Assembly (NCBI GenBank): GCA_963814985.1 | Contig: CAWFFV010000082.1 | Location: forward strand, 62,001 to 126,000 | Direction: 5' to 3' | Source of the DNA: CAWFFV01 sp963814985 | GTDB lineage: Bacteria; Chloroflexota; Ktedonobacteria; Ktedonobacterales; Ktedonobacteraceae | Length of the DNA: 64,000 nucleotides | Part shown: one piece after another, positions 20,852 through 29,184 of the stretch | Layout of the letters: each line of letters starts with the position of its first letter | Position numbering within the stretch: position 1 is the stretch's first letter | The notes under the pieces: generated by a model | What the model saw: only the letters and a program-made list of their open reading frames with translations | Databases searched by the model: none | What the model was told of the DNA's origin: nothing | Made by a program: the position numbers and the translations under genes

Positions 20852-22400
20852 ATGTCTGATGATTTTAAGAACCCCTTTTCTGGTTATACAAAAATTGTTA
20901 CTGGTGATCGCTTTATTGGTCGTAAGAAGGAGATTGACAGACTATTCAGGATGTTCATCGAACCGACCAGAGGGAGAGCGAATAAATAATCTCTCTATTA
21001 TTGGCATGCATTGTATTGGGAAAACCAGTCTGGTTAAAAATGTATTTGATTTAAATGAGGAAAATAAATATGACATATATTTTAAAAATCGTTTAGTGAT
21101 TACGATCAACTTAAAAGATTATGAGGATTCTCGGAGTTTATTCTGTGATCTTTTGCAAAAATCTCTCGATGCAATTATTGATGCTCAATATCCTCTTGAT
21201 AGTGCTGCTATCCAACGTCTCTCATCGCACAAGCCACGGGAAACATCCTTCTGGGTGGAACTTCGCAATGTCCTTGAAAAATTTTTCAAAGAGGTACGCC
21301 GGGCTGGTATCTATATTCTCTTTATCCTGGAAGAGTTTGACCATGCTCGTACAGTTTTTGCCAAAGATTATCAGGGGTTTGAACGTTTGCGACAGCTTTC
21401 ACAGGAGTGTGATGTTAGCTATATTACGCTTTCCAGACGGTTTATTGAAGATATAGAAAAACAGACGGGAGCTGGCTCTACGCTTGCAGCCATCTTTGCG
21501 GACGGACTCTATCTCTTACCTTTTGATAATCAGGAGTTGGATGAGTATTTTGGGATATTTTCATCTCTTGGCATAGAAATTACACCTAAGATGAGAGAGC
21601 GAATTGGCTCTTTCTATGGAGGCCATCCCTATCTGCTTGCAATGCTTGGATATAAAATTGTCGAAGCCTTCCATCAGAAACGCAAGATAAACATTGAAGA
21701 AATTTTCAAGGAAAGCCAGATTTCACGCGACCGCTATTTTGCTAATATTGTTCGGCGTTTGAAGAAAGATCAGAATCTCAATACTCTCCTCAAAGTGATC
21801 TTCGGTCCCAGAATTGATATTACTAAGAAGGATATTAATGATCTGAAATTCTATGGGCTGATCAAGGAAAATACTGGCAAGAAATCTCTCCAGGGCACAA
21901 ACATATCCCTGCCTATATCTGCTTTTCAGAGAGTTTTCAACACTATTTAAGTGAATCTGGGAAGAAAATTGGCGAATTATCTTCCCCTAGGGAGACCGAG
22001 CGGGCATTACGTACTTTGATACGCAAGAACTGTATAAAAAAGATAAAGATAATTGGCTAGCAAGAACTAAGAAAAAATAAAAATTATAAAGAAGCATTTA
22101 ATAGATATGATAAGAGCACGAAGAAGGTAAAATTGCATCAATCTAATAACCCATTAGATTATACGTATTTGCGTCAACTATTTGATATAATTTTTGAAAA
22201 ACATTGGGATGTGTTTAAGCCAATTTTTGAGAAAGATCGGAAAGACAAAATCATATTGGAAGCCACGTGAGAGACTCAATTGTCATGTGAGAAATCCTAT
22301 TATGCATATTAGCGTACAAAATATCACGGCAGATGATCGTTCTCGCTTCGAAGAGTATTGTAATGAAATTGTGAAGATTGTCGAAGAACATATAAAGTGA
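20852..22400 (+). CDS. P-loop NTPase with C-terminal HEPN (Swt1-like) domain, frameshifted
   Basis: The ATG at 20852 has AAGGAGAAG upstream and begins MSDDFKNPFSGYTKIVTGDR, leading to FIGRKKEIDRLF, the same entry motif as the first NTPase. A frame change near 20985 joins Walker A IGMHCIGKTS. Walker B is ILFILEEFDH. The lid (SFYGGHPYLLAMLGY) and a winged helix (KKDINDLKFYGLI) follow. After 21930 the frame is broken repeatedly, but segments still read PLDYTYLRQLFDIIFEKHWD and, at 22278-22400, NCHVRNPIMHI. This is the RxxxxH motif and layout of HEPN domains of the Swt1 type, often metal-independent RNases. It is probably the effector of the pair. Confidence 0.68.
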
Positions 22401-22417
22401 CTCTTCTTTCAGGCACT

Positions 22418-22556
22418 CTCACCACCTGCGGTGGCTCGCTCTTGTTTAGATGTGGATTTTGCTGGCTGTGGAGGAGGTGGCGACGCAGCCTCCTCCACAG
22501 GCCACACAATCCACACTAAACTGTTTGCGAAGTGCCAAAGGCACTGAGGAATTGAA
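22418..22556. repeat. Dispersed hairpin element (box A - hairpin - box B)
   Basis: Box A CTCACCACCTGCGGTGGCTCG, central hairpin 22444-22521 (GTTTAG..GGAGGAGG / CCTCCTCC..CTAAAC, with bulges), then box B TTTGCGAAGTGCCAAAGGCAC followed by TGAGGAATTG. Lies between the NTPase unit and merR. Confidence 0.75.
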
Positions 22557-22582
22557 CAGTTATGGTGACTCCCATTTTGGGC

Positions 22583-22613
22583 TTGACCCTCCGGTAACCG
22601 GAGGCTCTATACT
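22583..22613 (+). promoter_or_regulatory. MerR-type promoter with 19-bp spacer and dyad
   Basis: TTGACC (22583-22588) and TATACT (22608-22613) are separated by 19 bp. The spacer carries the 17-bp dyad CCTCCGGTAACCGGAGG (22588-22604). This over-long spacer is the hallmark of promoters twisted into activity by MerR-family regulators, and the gene 31 bp downstream is one. Confidence 0.8.
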
Positions 22614-22643
22614 TAAGGAAACCAGATCTAGAGGAGCGCGGCC

Positions 22644-23498
22644 ATGTTAAAAATTGGCGATTTTTCTCGACTAAGCCATGTATCGGTCAAAACTTTACAT
22701 CACTATGATGAGATCGGGCTTCTCAGACCCATTCAAGTGGATAACTTCACTGGCTATCGCTACTACTCAGTCGATCAGTTATCGCAACTTAATCGCATTC
22801 TTGCCCTCAAAGACTTGGGATTTTCGCTAGAGCAGATCAGAGCAATACGAGACGAACAGATCTCTCCTGAAGAATTTCGCGGCATGTTACGTCTCAAGCA
22901 AATGCAAATGCAGCAATATATCGAGGGAGAGCAATCACGGCTCACACGCATTGAAACCCGGCTCAAGCAGATTGAACAGAAAGGAAATTACCCAGACTAT
23001 GAAGTGGTCTTGAAACAGGTTGCTCCCCAGCAAATTGCATCCGCGCGGGCTGTAGTCCCCTCTGCCGACGAGATGTTTGAAACGTGCCAGGATCTCAGTA
23101 AAGGGATACAAACTTTTCTCATATCCGGCAAGATCAAACCCCTTGGTCCATGGTTGAGCATTTACCACAATGATGAATACACGGAGCACGATATCGATGT
23201 GGAAATGGCTATCCCCATAGATCAACCTCTACCGGCAGAACCAGTGCAGTATTCCTCAGCAAAAGCAACTATTCGAACATTAGATGGTAACGGGTTTATG
23301 GCAAGCGTCGTCCATCATGGAACCTATGACACTATCTTACAGGCGTACTTTACGTTGTTAGCATGGATAGATGTCAATGGATACTCTATAGATGGTCCGT
23401 GTCGACAAATCTACTTACGCTGGCCTGAGGGACAGGTGCTTCCTGTTACTGAGATACAATTCCCAGTTATTGGCGTTCCTACGAAAATCATAGAGTAG
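22644..23498 (+). CDS. MerR-family transcriptional regulator with GyrI-like effector domain
   Basis: 284 aa. The N-terminal MerR winged helix (MLKIGDFSRLSHVSVKTLHH, then YDEIGLLRP and GYRYYS) occupies residues 1-70. A coiled-coil dimerisation helix (about 75-120) follows, then a GyrI-like/AraC-effector ligand-binding domain (about 125-284), as in BltR/BmrR-type multidrug sensors. The ATG at 22644 follows AGAGGAGCG. The promoter ahead has the 19-bp spacer and dyad, so autoregulation is likely. The next gene, a small membrane protein 45 bp downstream, may be its target. The inducer is probably a hydrophobic cationic compound, by analogy only. Confidence 0.9.
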   Translation: MLKIGDFSRLSHVSVKTLHHYDEIGLLRPIQVDNFTGYRYYSVDQLSQLNRILALKDLGFSLEQIRAIRDEQISPEEFRGMLRLKQMQMQQYIEGEQSRLTRIETRLKQIEQKGNYPDYEVVLKQVAPQQIASARAVVPSADEMFETCQDLSKGIQTFLISGKIKPLGPWLSIYHNDEYTEHDIDVEMAIPIDQPLPAEPVQYSSAKATIRTLDGNGFMASVVHHGTYDTILQAYFTLLAWIDVNGYSIDGPCRQIYLRWPEGQVLPVTEIQFPVIGVPTKIIE

Positions 23499-23543
23499 TA
23501 ATGGCAGGGACCCAAAAACCTGTATACGTGAAAGGAATTTCAT

Positions 23544-23765
23544 ATGAATAGTCAGCTTATAAAGCGAGCCGCTCTGTACAGCGTCTTTTCGGGCGTGGGT
23601 GCAGGAGTCATTTACGTAATTATTGCTTTGGCAACTGGGGGAAAACTGAGCGACAGCAGCGTAATAACAGGGGCCCTGACCACAGGTGCAATCACACTCG
23701 TGATCGCATTTGTGCTCTATTGCGTATTCACAACGATTTTCTCAAAAAGAAAGAGCGCCTTGTAG
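23544..23765 (+). CDS. Small two-helix membrane protein
   Basis: 73 aa with two predicted transmembrane helices (about residues 8-30 and 42-66) and a basic tail KRKSAL. The ATG follows AAAGGAATTTCAT. It lies 45 bp after merR on the same strand, so it is probably in the same operon. I do not recognise a family; a small multidrug-type or accessory membrane peptide is conceivable but unsupported. Confidence 0.6.
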   Translation: MNSQLIKRAALYSVFSGVGAGVIYVIIALATGGKLSDSSVITGALTTGAITLVIAFVLYCVFTTIFSKRKSAL

Positions 23766-23790
23766 GGGCAGTAAACAACATGATGTAATT

Positions 23791-23930
23791 CTTCAGGTCC
23801 CTTTTTTCAGATTTCCTCAGCGCCCTCGGCACTTCGCAAACGGTTTAATGTGAGTTGTGTGACCTGTGGACGAGGTTGCAACCCACACTTAACCAGGGCG
23901 AGCCACCGCAGGTGGTGAGTAGACTTGAAG
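23791..23930. repeat. Dispersed hairpin element, inner arm deleted
   Basis: Opposite orientation to the copy at 22418. T-run, TTTCCTCAGCGCCCTCGGCAC (box B), GTTTAATGTGAGTTG.., CAACCCACACTTAAC, then box A GAGCCACCGCAGGTGGTGAG. The right inner arm is missing, so only a 15-bp imperfect outer stem remains. CTTCAGGTC and GACTTGAAG frame the unit. Confidence 0.7.
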
Positions 23931-24016
23931 AGTTATTGGGAGAGCTCATGTTTTAGCACATATAAGCCCGGGTCTGTTGGAGAATATTGTTGACATCCTC
24001 ACACACGTAATGCTAC

Positions 24017-24053
24017 ATTTCCAGGTAATTTATATTGCAAGTAACCTGGAAAT
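24017..24053. promoter_or_regulatory. Dyad upstream of arsenosugar genes
   Basis: Perfect 10-bp arms ATTTCCAGGT / ACCTGGAAAT, 17 bp apart, centred about 42 bp before the first gene and next to a TTGACA at 23989. It could be an operator for an arsenic-responsive or other repressor, or a leader hairpin. The regulator is not seen. Confidence 0.45.
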
Positions 24054-24076
24054 TAGATTATTAAGAGGAGGCCCGA

Positions 24077-24409
24077 GTGGATACTTACTACGATCCCAAA
24101 GACTTGACACATTTTCCCGATATTGGCAAAGACGCACCCGAACTCTGGACAAAGTTTATGGATTGGTACACGGCTGTCTTTGCTGAAGGAGCACTCTCCG
24201 AGCGTGAGAAGGCGCTCATCGCACTTGCTGTTGCCCATACCGTACAATGTCCCTATTGTATTGATGCCTATAGCACAGCCTGTCTGGAAAAAGGCTCTGA
24301 TATTGAGCAGATGACAGAAGCCGTTCATGTCGCCGCCGCTATTCGTGGTGGTGCCACGCTGGTACATGGCGTTCAGATGCGTAATCACGTCCATAAAGTC
24401 TCAATGTAG
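24077..24409 (+). CDS. Arsenosugar biosynthesis-associated AhpD/CMD-family protein
   Basis: 110 aa. GTG start at 24077 with AGGAGG eight bases upstream. A single CMD domain with the redox motif CPYCIDAYS (two Cys, CxxC) and the family pattern LIALAVAHTVQC. It lies 17 bp upstream of arsS, where such a peroxidase-like protein is commonly annotated as arsenosugar biosynthesis-associated. The exact reaction is not settled. It is a normal CxxC relative of the CxxU-type gene at 6561-7094 in this same window, which gives a useful internal comparison. Confidence 0.82.
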   Translation: MDTYYDPKDLTHFPDIGKDAPELWTKFMDWYTAVFAEGALSEREKALIALAVAHTVQCPYCIDAYSTACLEKGSDIEQMTEAVHVAAAIRGGATLVHGVQMRNHVHKVSM

Positions 24410-24426
24410 CTTGCAAGGGGTGCTAT

Positions 24427-25471
24427 ATGGCGAAGATCATCCCAACCCTCAAAAAGCAGGCTCATCCTCTTGCAATGACTGAGCGGCAACGGCAGATCCT
24501 GGAAGAATTACCCCTTCGCTCATTCGCAGAGGCAACGGCAAGTGCCGGTCATCGACCACTCAGAGCCAGTGGTATTCAGATATTGCAGATCAATGTTGGG
24601 AGGCGTTGCAATCAAACCTGCGCTCATTGTCATGTCGATGCAGGTCCAGATCGCGCAGAGGTAATGCAACGTGATGTCCTGGAGGCATGTCTGCGTTTCC
24701 TTGAGCAGACTGCTATTCCAACGTGTGATATCACGGGTGGTGCACCTGAGATGCATCCAGACTTTCGGGAGATTGTCGAGCGGGCGACAGCTCTTGGGCG
24801 GCATGTCATCGATCGTTGTAACCTGACCATTACGCGCTTACCAAACTATGCTTATCTCCCTGAATTTCTGGCAGCGCACCGCGTTGAAATCATCGCTTCT
24901 TTGCCATCATATGCGCCCAGGCAGACCGATACACAACGCGGAGATGGTGTCTTCGCAGACTTCGATCCTGGCGCTTCAGCATCTCAACCAGTTAGGTTAT
25001 GGTAAAGAAGGAACAGGATTACGGCTCTGTCTGGTGACTAATCCGGTTGGGGCATTTCTGCCAGGTAATCAGCGTTCGCTGGAACTGGAGTGGAAGCGTC
25101 AACTCAAGCGGCGCTATGAGATAGAATTTAATAATCTATATACGATTACTAACATGCCTATCAGTCGCTACCTGGATTTCCTGATGCGCTCAGGTAACTT
25201 TGAAGCTTACATGGAGAAACTGGTGAATGCTTTTAATCCGGCAGCAGTGGATGGGTTGATGTGCCGTACTACGTTGTCCGTTGGTTGGGATGGTCGGCTC
25301 TTTGATTGTGACTTTAATCAGATGCTTGATCTTGGCCTGGGTACAAATTATACCCGGACAATTTTTGAAGCAATCTCGGAGCAACTGACTGAACGAGTCA
25401 TTCAAGTTGGGCCGCATTGCTTTGGCTGTACCGCCGGTCTGGGTTCCAGTTGCGGAGGAGTTACGGTTTGA
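24427..25471 (+). CDS. arsS: Arsenosugar biosynthesis radical SAM protein ArsS (frameshifted)
   Basis: Radical-SAM enzyme proposed to add a 5'-deoxyadenosyl group to methylated arsenicals, making arsenosugar precursors. The cluster motif CNQTCAHCH (CxxxCxxC) is near residue 62, followed by TGGAPEMHPDF, which is characteristic of ArsS. The C-terminal cysteines (CRTTLSVGWDGRLFDCDF, then HCFGCTAGLGSSCGG) are the SPASM-like region. A frame change near 24945 (in GDGVF) splits the gene, and both halves match. The stop TGA (25469-25471) lies inside the first bases of a hairpin repeat. Start ATG after AAGGGG. Confidence 0.88.
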
Positions 25472-25573
25472 TGTGATGTTGTCGCCTGTGGCGGAGACTG
25501 CGTCGCAACCTCCGCCACAGGCGACAACATCACATCAAACAAGAACCAGCCTACCGCAGGTGGTGAGCAGGTT
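25466..25573. repeat. Dispersed hairpin element overlapping the arsS stop codon
   Basis: Perfect 31-bp arms (25466-25496 and 25510-25540; left begins GTTTGATGTGATGTTGTCGC) around ACTGCGTCGCAAC, followed by box A CTACCGCAGGTGGTGAG. The first bases GTTTGA supply the last codon and stop of arsS. Confidence 0.8.
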
Positions 25574-25677
25574 ACGATTTGACAACGCCTCTAGTCGAGA
25601 GCTATCATGGTAAGTACAACACTACGCATGATTAAAAAATCAAGTCTCACGCCTTGTCTACTGGAGGGGATAATCAC

Positions 25678-26949
25678 ATGACAGATACCACAGCGAATGG
25701 CACTGTGTTTTATACTCATCGTCTCAATAATGGTTTACAGATTGTCGGCCAGCCGATGCCAGACTTTGAATTGGTGGCTGTCTCATACTATGTCCGTACA
25801 GGTTCACGTGATGAATATGATCCCAGTGTCGCAGGCGTTTCCCATTTCTTAGAGCATATGGTTTTCAAGGGTACCAAAACACTCGATTGGCAAGAGATTA
25901 CCCTGGCATTCAATAAGATTGGGGCAGAACTCAACGCCTTTACCTCGCATGAGGCTACGGTGTATTATGCACGTGTGCTGGGTGAATATCTGGATAAGGC
26001 TTTTGAACTGTTAAGCGATATGATGTATCCACGTCTGGCAGAGAGTGACTTCGAGACCGAGAAAGAGGTCATTGTTAACGAGATTGCACGCTCCGAGGAC
26101 CAGCCCTATAACATCACCTATCGCCGTTTGATGCAGACCTATTTTGGTGATCATCCTTTGGGACATGATGTCCTGGGATCGCGCGAGAGCATTCGTGGTA
26201 TGCGCGTTGAGCAGATGCGCGATTACTGGAATCGTCGCTATAGCGCCAATAACCTGATCCTCTCAGTGGCTGGTAATTTCGATTGGGACCATATCGTGCA
26301 AATGGCTGAACGCTATTGTGGTGACTGGCGTACAGGTGATACCAGTCGTGATGTCTCCCCCTATGAGCCAGCGAACCCTATCAACAATATTATGGTTGAT
26401 AAAAAGTTTAAGCAGCAGATTATGATTATGGCGATGCCGACAGTGGATGTGAAAGATCCCGATTACTACGCGGCAGTGCTGGGTAGCAGTATCCTGGGTG
26501 ATAGCGATGGCTCACGTCTCTACTGGAATATTCACCAGCGAGGCCTGGCAGAATCGGCAAGTTGTGGGTTGTGGGTGTTGGAGGGTACAGGTGTGATCAT
26601 TATGGAGGCGAACTCGACGCCTGAGGAAGCTCCACGGGTGCTCAAGCTGCTCCGTGCTGAACTGAATAGCCTGCTCGATGATGGGATCTATGAAGAGGAG
26701 TTGCGCCGCGCCAAGGATAAATGGATTAGTGCTATTGTGCTCAGCAGCGAATCAACCTTCTCCCGTATGCGTTCGCTGGCGGGCGATTGGGTCACCGAAG
26801 GTCGTCTGGTGAGTGTCGAAGAGGAAATTGAGCGTGTCGAGAAGGTGACTTCGGAGGATGTGATGCGTGTGTTGCGTCGCTTCCCCATACGCGAGAAGCA
26901 AGTGCTAACTACCCTGGGTCCTTTAAGCGAAGAAGAATTATTGGCATAA
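25678..26949 (+). CDS. M16-family zinc metallopeptidase
   Basis: 423 aa from the ATG at 25678, chosen because CTGGAGGGG lies just upstream. Inverzincin motif HFLEH at residues 56-60 and the third ligand Glu near residue 135 in EKEVIVNEI. The second half is the catalytically inactive M16 repeat with the usual substrate-closing role. No signal peptide, so probably cytoplasmic, of the mitochondrial-processing-peptidase-like bacterial group (PqqL/YmxG type). It is a single-gene unit convergent with the ferritin-like/VIT1 gene. The TAA lies in a palindrome shared by both genes. Confidence 0.92.
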   Translation: MTDTTANGTVFYTHRLNNGLQIVGQPMPDFELVAVSYYVRTGSRDEYDPSVAGVSHFLEHMVFKGTKTLDWQEITLAFNKIGAELNAFTSHEATVYYARVLGEYLDKAFELLSDMMYPRLAESDFETEKEVIVNEIARSEDQPYNITYRRLMQTYFGDHPLGHDVLGSRESIRGMRVEQMRDYWNRRYSANNLILSVAGNFDWDHIVQMAERYCGDWRTGDTSRDVSPYEPANPINNIMVDKKFKQQIMIMAMPTVDVKDPDYYAAVLGSSILGDSDGSRLYWNIHQRGLAESASCGLWVLEGTGVIIMEANSTPEEAPRVLKLLRAELNSLLDDGIYEEELRRAKDKWISAIVLSSESTFSRMRSLAGDWVTEGRLVSVEEEIERVEKVTSEDVMRVLRRFPIREKQVLTTLGPLSEEELLA

Positions 26950-27015
26950 GCTGTTGTTGTTGCCGGTGGCGAGGATTGCGACGCAATCCTCGTCACCGGC
27001 AACAAAACAGCTTAT
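26946..27015. terminator. Hairpin element acting as shared terminator
   Basis: ATAAGCTGTT..GAGGATTGCG and CGCAATCCTC..AACAGCTTAT pair with small bulges. Both stop codons of the convergent genes (26947-26949 plus, 27012-27014 minus) lie within the palindrome. Apex TTGCGACGCAA is as in other copies of the family. Boxes A and B are absent. Confidence 0.75.
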
Positions 27016-28229
27016 ATAGCTTTAAATGCTGCGCCAAGCATATAGGTAATCACAGCCTCAATGGCCCCTACAATGGTCATTTCCATACCACTATTGAACC
27101 ACGAGCGACCTGTCACCAGCGTTTTGGCGGCTCCTACTGCAAAGTGGGCAACCAGACTGATAAGGGCTGCTGCAATAATCGCCGAAATACCTTGCATAAA
27201 GAAAAAGGGAATAATTGGAATAAATGCGCCGATGGCGGTGGAGAGCATAGCAGAAATGGCGGCTACCCAGGGATTGGGAAAGCTCTCCTGCGATATCCCC
27301 AATTCTTCATGCGCCATTGTGCGTAAGAACTGTTCGGGCTGTTGTGCCAGACGGTTGGTCAGCACATTGGCCTCTTCCTCAGTAAACCCTTTTAACTGGT
27401 AGAAGAGGGATAACTCTTCTTTCTCTTCCTCCGGGTCTTCGTCCATCTCACGCTTCTCACGCTCAATCTCAGCCTGGTAAACCTCGCTTTCACTCTTGGT
27501 TGCCAGAAATGCGCCAGATCCCATAGAGAGTGCGCTTGCCAGACATCCTGCAAGACCACTGATCAATACCAGACTACTGCTACTGGCACCTGTGTAGCCA
27601 GCTACACCACTCACAATGCCAAAGACTGCACCAAGGCCGTCATTGGCACCATAAATAGCATCACCCAGCCAACCGCCACCTCGCTTGTGCCAGCGTTCAC
27701 GATGTAGCATAACGTCGAGCATTCCCTGTGGTCCGATGGGAGCGATGATCTCACGAATAACGCGGCCATGGCTCTGCTCATCACGCTTTACCTCGTGTAA
27801 CATCTCCTGGGCTTCAGCGTCATTGATACTACGTGCTTGCGCTTCATAGCGTGCGATATCCTTATCTTCTTCACCTTCCATCTGACGCAGAGCGGCCTCT
27901 GTTCCCAGTTGTAGGCGTAACCAGCCCTGGAAGCGCATTCTAAGGGTACGTGTTTCCTGAGGAGGTTGCTCTCCCAGTTCTAAGAGTTTGCGTTCCCATT
28001 TATGGGCATGGCGCTGCTCTGCATCTGCCATCTTCTCCAGAATGGTACGCCGTGCCGTATCCCGTTCGCCTCGTGCCAGATCCCGGTAGGTGCGTACACC
28101 TTCCATCTCACGTTGCCAGTTTTGCTTGAGAGCTACAATCAGTTCACGTTTCGTTGCCTCTGTAAGCTCTATGCTGTTAACGGTGTTAGCTGAAGCAGCG
28201 GTTTGTGGTTTCTCTTTATCGGTGCTCAT
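27012..28229 (-). CDS. Ferritin-like/VIT1 fusion iron (manganese) transporter
   Basis: 405 aa. Residues 25-165 form a four-helix ferritin-like domain with E/H ligands (EMEGVRTYRDLA, EQRHAHKWE, KRDEQSHGRVI). Residues 185-405 form a CCC1/VIT1 domain with five TM helices and the acidic cytoplasmic insertion SESEVYQAEIEREKREM. This architecture matches membrane-bound ferritin (MbfA-like) exporters that protect against iron and peroxide. The ATG overlaps the TGA of the fur-type gene (ATGA), so the two are co-translated from a promoter with a Fur box. Inner membrane. Confidence 0.9.
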   Translation of the reverse strand: MSTDKEKPQTAASANTVNSIELTEATKRELIVALKQNWQREMEGVRTYRDLARGERDTARRTILEKMADAEQRHAHKWERKLLELGEQPPQETRTLRMRFQGWLRLQLGTEAALRQMEGEEDKDIARYEAQARSINDAEAQEMLHEVKRDEQSHGRVIREIIAPIGPQGMLDVMLHRERWHKRGGGWLGDAIYGANDGLGAVFGIVSGVAGYTGASSSSLVLISGLAGCLASALSMGSGAFLATKSESEVYQAEIEREKREMDEDPEEEKEELSLFYQLKGFTEEEANVLTNRLAQQPEQFLRTMAHEELGISQESFPNPWVAAISAMLSTAIGAFIPIIPFFFMQGISAIIAAALISLVAHFAVGAAKTLVTGRSWFNSGMEMTIVGAIEAVITYMLGAAFKAI

Positions 28230-28624
28230 GTGTTATCCCTCTGACAGGTTGTACAACGTCCATAGATTCTAACTTCGTACGAGTTCAACTCAAATCCAGT
28301 GGCCTGTGCTGCCATTCGCAAAGTCTCACTCGATAAAACTATGTCAATAGGAATGTCAAGCAAAGTCCCACATACTGTACAGATAGCATGGTCATGGCGT
28401 TGTATGTGAGTATCATAGCGACACTCGCTCTCTCGCCCCAATGCCTTGATTAAGCCCAGCTCCGTTAGTTGATGCAGGATACGGTAGACCGTCGCCAGAC
28501 CAATATGTGGTCGTCTATCTCGGACGACATTATAGACTTCCAGCGCTGTAGGATGCTGCTTCATAGTTTGCAAGACATCCATAACAGCCTGAGCATTCGT
28601 GTTAAGTGTAATGTTCTCCTTCAT
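28226..28624 (-). CDS. Fur-family metalloregulator (Fur/PerR type)
   Basis: 132 aa. The winged helix (residues 10-80; RPHIGLATVYRILHQLTELG) is followed by a dimerisation and metal-binding domain with HDHAICTVCG and a C-terminal CTTC. These two CxxC pairs form the structural zinc site. It may respond to iron or peroxide; the residues do not settle which. A near-perfect Fur box lies upstream, so it probably autoregulates and controls the overlapping transporter gene. Confidence 0.92.
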   Translation of the reverse strand: MKENITLNTNAQAVMDVLQTMKQHPTALEVYNVVRDRRPHIGLATVYRILHQLTELGLIKALGRESECRYDTHIQRHDHAICTVCGTLLDIPIDIVLSSETLRMAAQATGFELNSYEVRIYGRCTTCQRDNT

Positions 28625-28636
28625 TTAGGGTATCCT

Positions 28637-28655
28637 AATAATGATAATCATTCTC
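28637..28655. promoter_or_regulatory. Fur box
   Basis: The 19 bp AATAATGATAATCATTCTC match GATAATGATAATCATTATC at 17 positions. They lie 13 bp upstream of the ATG of the fur-type gene (minus strand). Confidence 0.85.
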
Positions 28656-28956
28656 ATTTCTTTGTAGAGGGAAGTATACGATGAAGATAGGATCCTGTCA
28701 AGTTTTTGCGTCCGAGAGGACGGTTGGGACAACACCTATCTCCAGCGTGTCCTCTCTTCGAGACTTTCGGGTAAACTAAAAAGCCCTGGCCAAGTGGCGC
28801 AATGCGTTGCATGAAAACCTCTTTCTATGGTACTCTAGAGGAGTATTCGATAAGCCTGGACGTGCTCCGAAGCGGGCAGAACCAAGGGAACCAGAAGCTA
28901 TTTCGCTTCATTTTCATTTTCATTTTGTTCACTCTTTGTCAAGAGAGGAAGGACCC

Positions 28957-29073
28957 ATGTCAAAGCTCTCTTCTGCCATCGCAAGAATGAACAAGCTGGC
29001 AACTCATCCCGTTTTTCCGCGATTCCTGATCCTGTTGCCCATTCCTTCCGTCATCCTGATAATAAGCTCATAA
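28957..29073 (+). CDS. Possible 38-aa membrane peptide
   Basis: The ATG at 28957 has AGAGAGGAAGGA upstream. The peptide ends in a hydrophobic helix (FPRFLILLPIPSVILIISS). The roughly 560 bp between the fur-type gene and the MFS gene contain nothing else recognisable. A real small protein is possible but unsupported by homology. Confidence 0.3.
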   Translation: MSKLSSAIARMNKLATHPVFPRFLILLPIPSVILIISS

Positions 29074-29184
29074 GTTTGGCAGGAGCCACCCAGCAATCGA
29101 TACCCTGGGCAAGATGCTTGACTCAGCAATGCCAATCGATATGCTCTATAGTAATAGAAACGTTATGAGAGGAAACAGAGCGAG

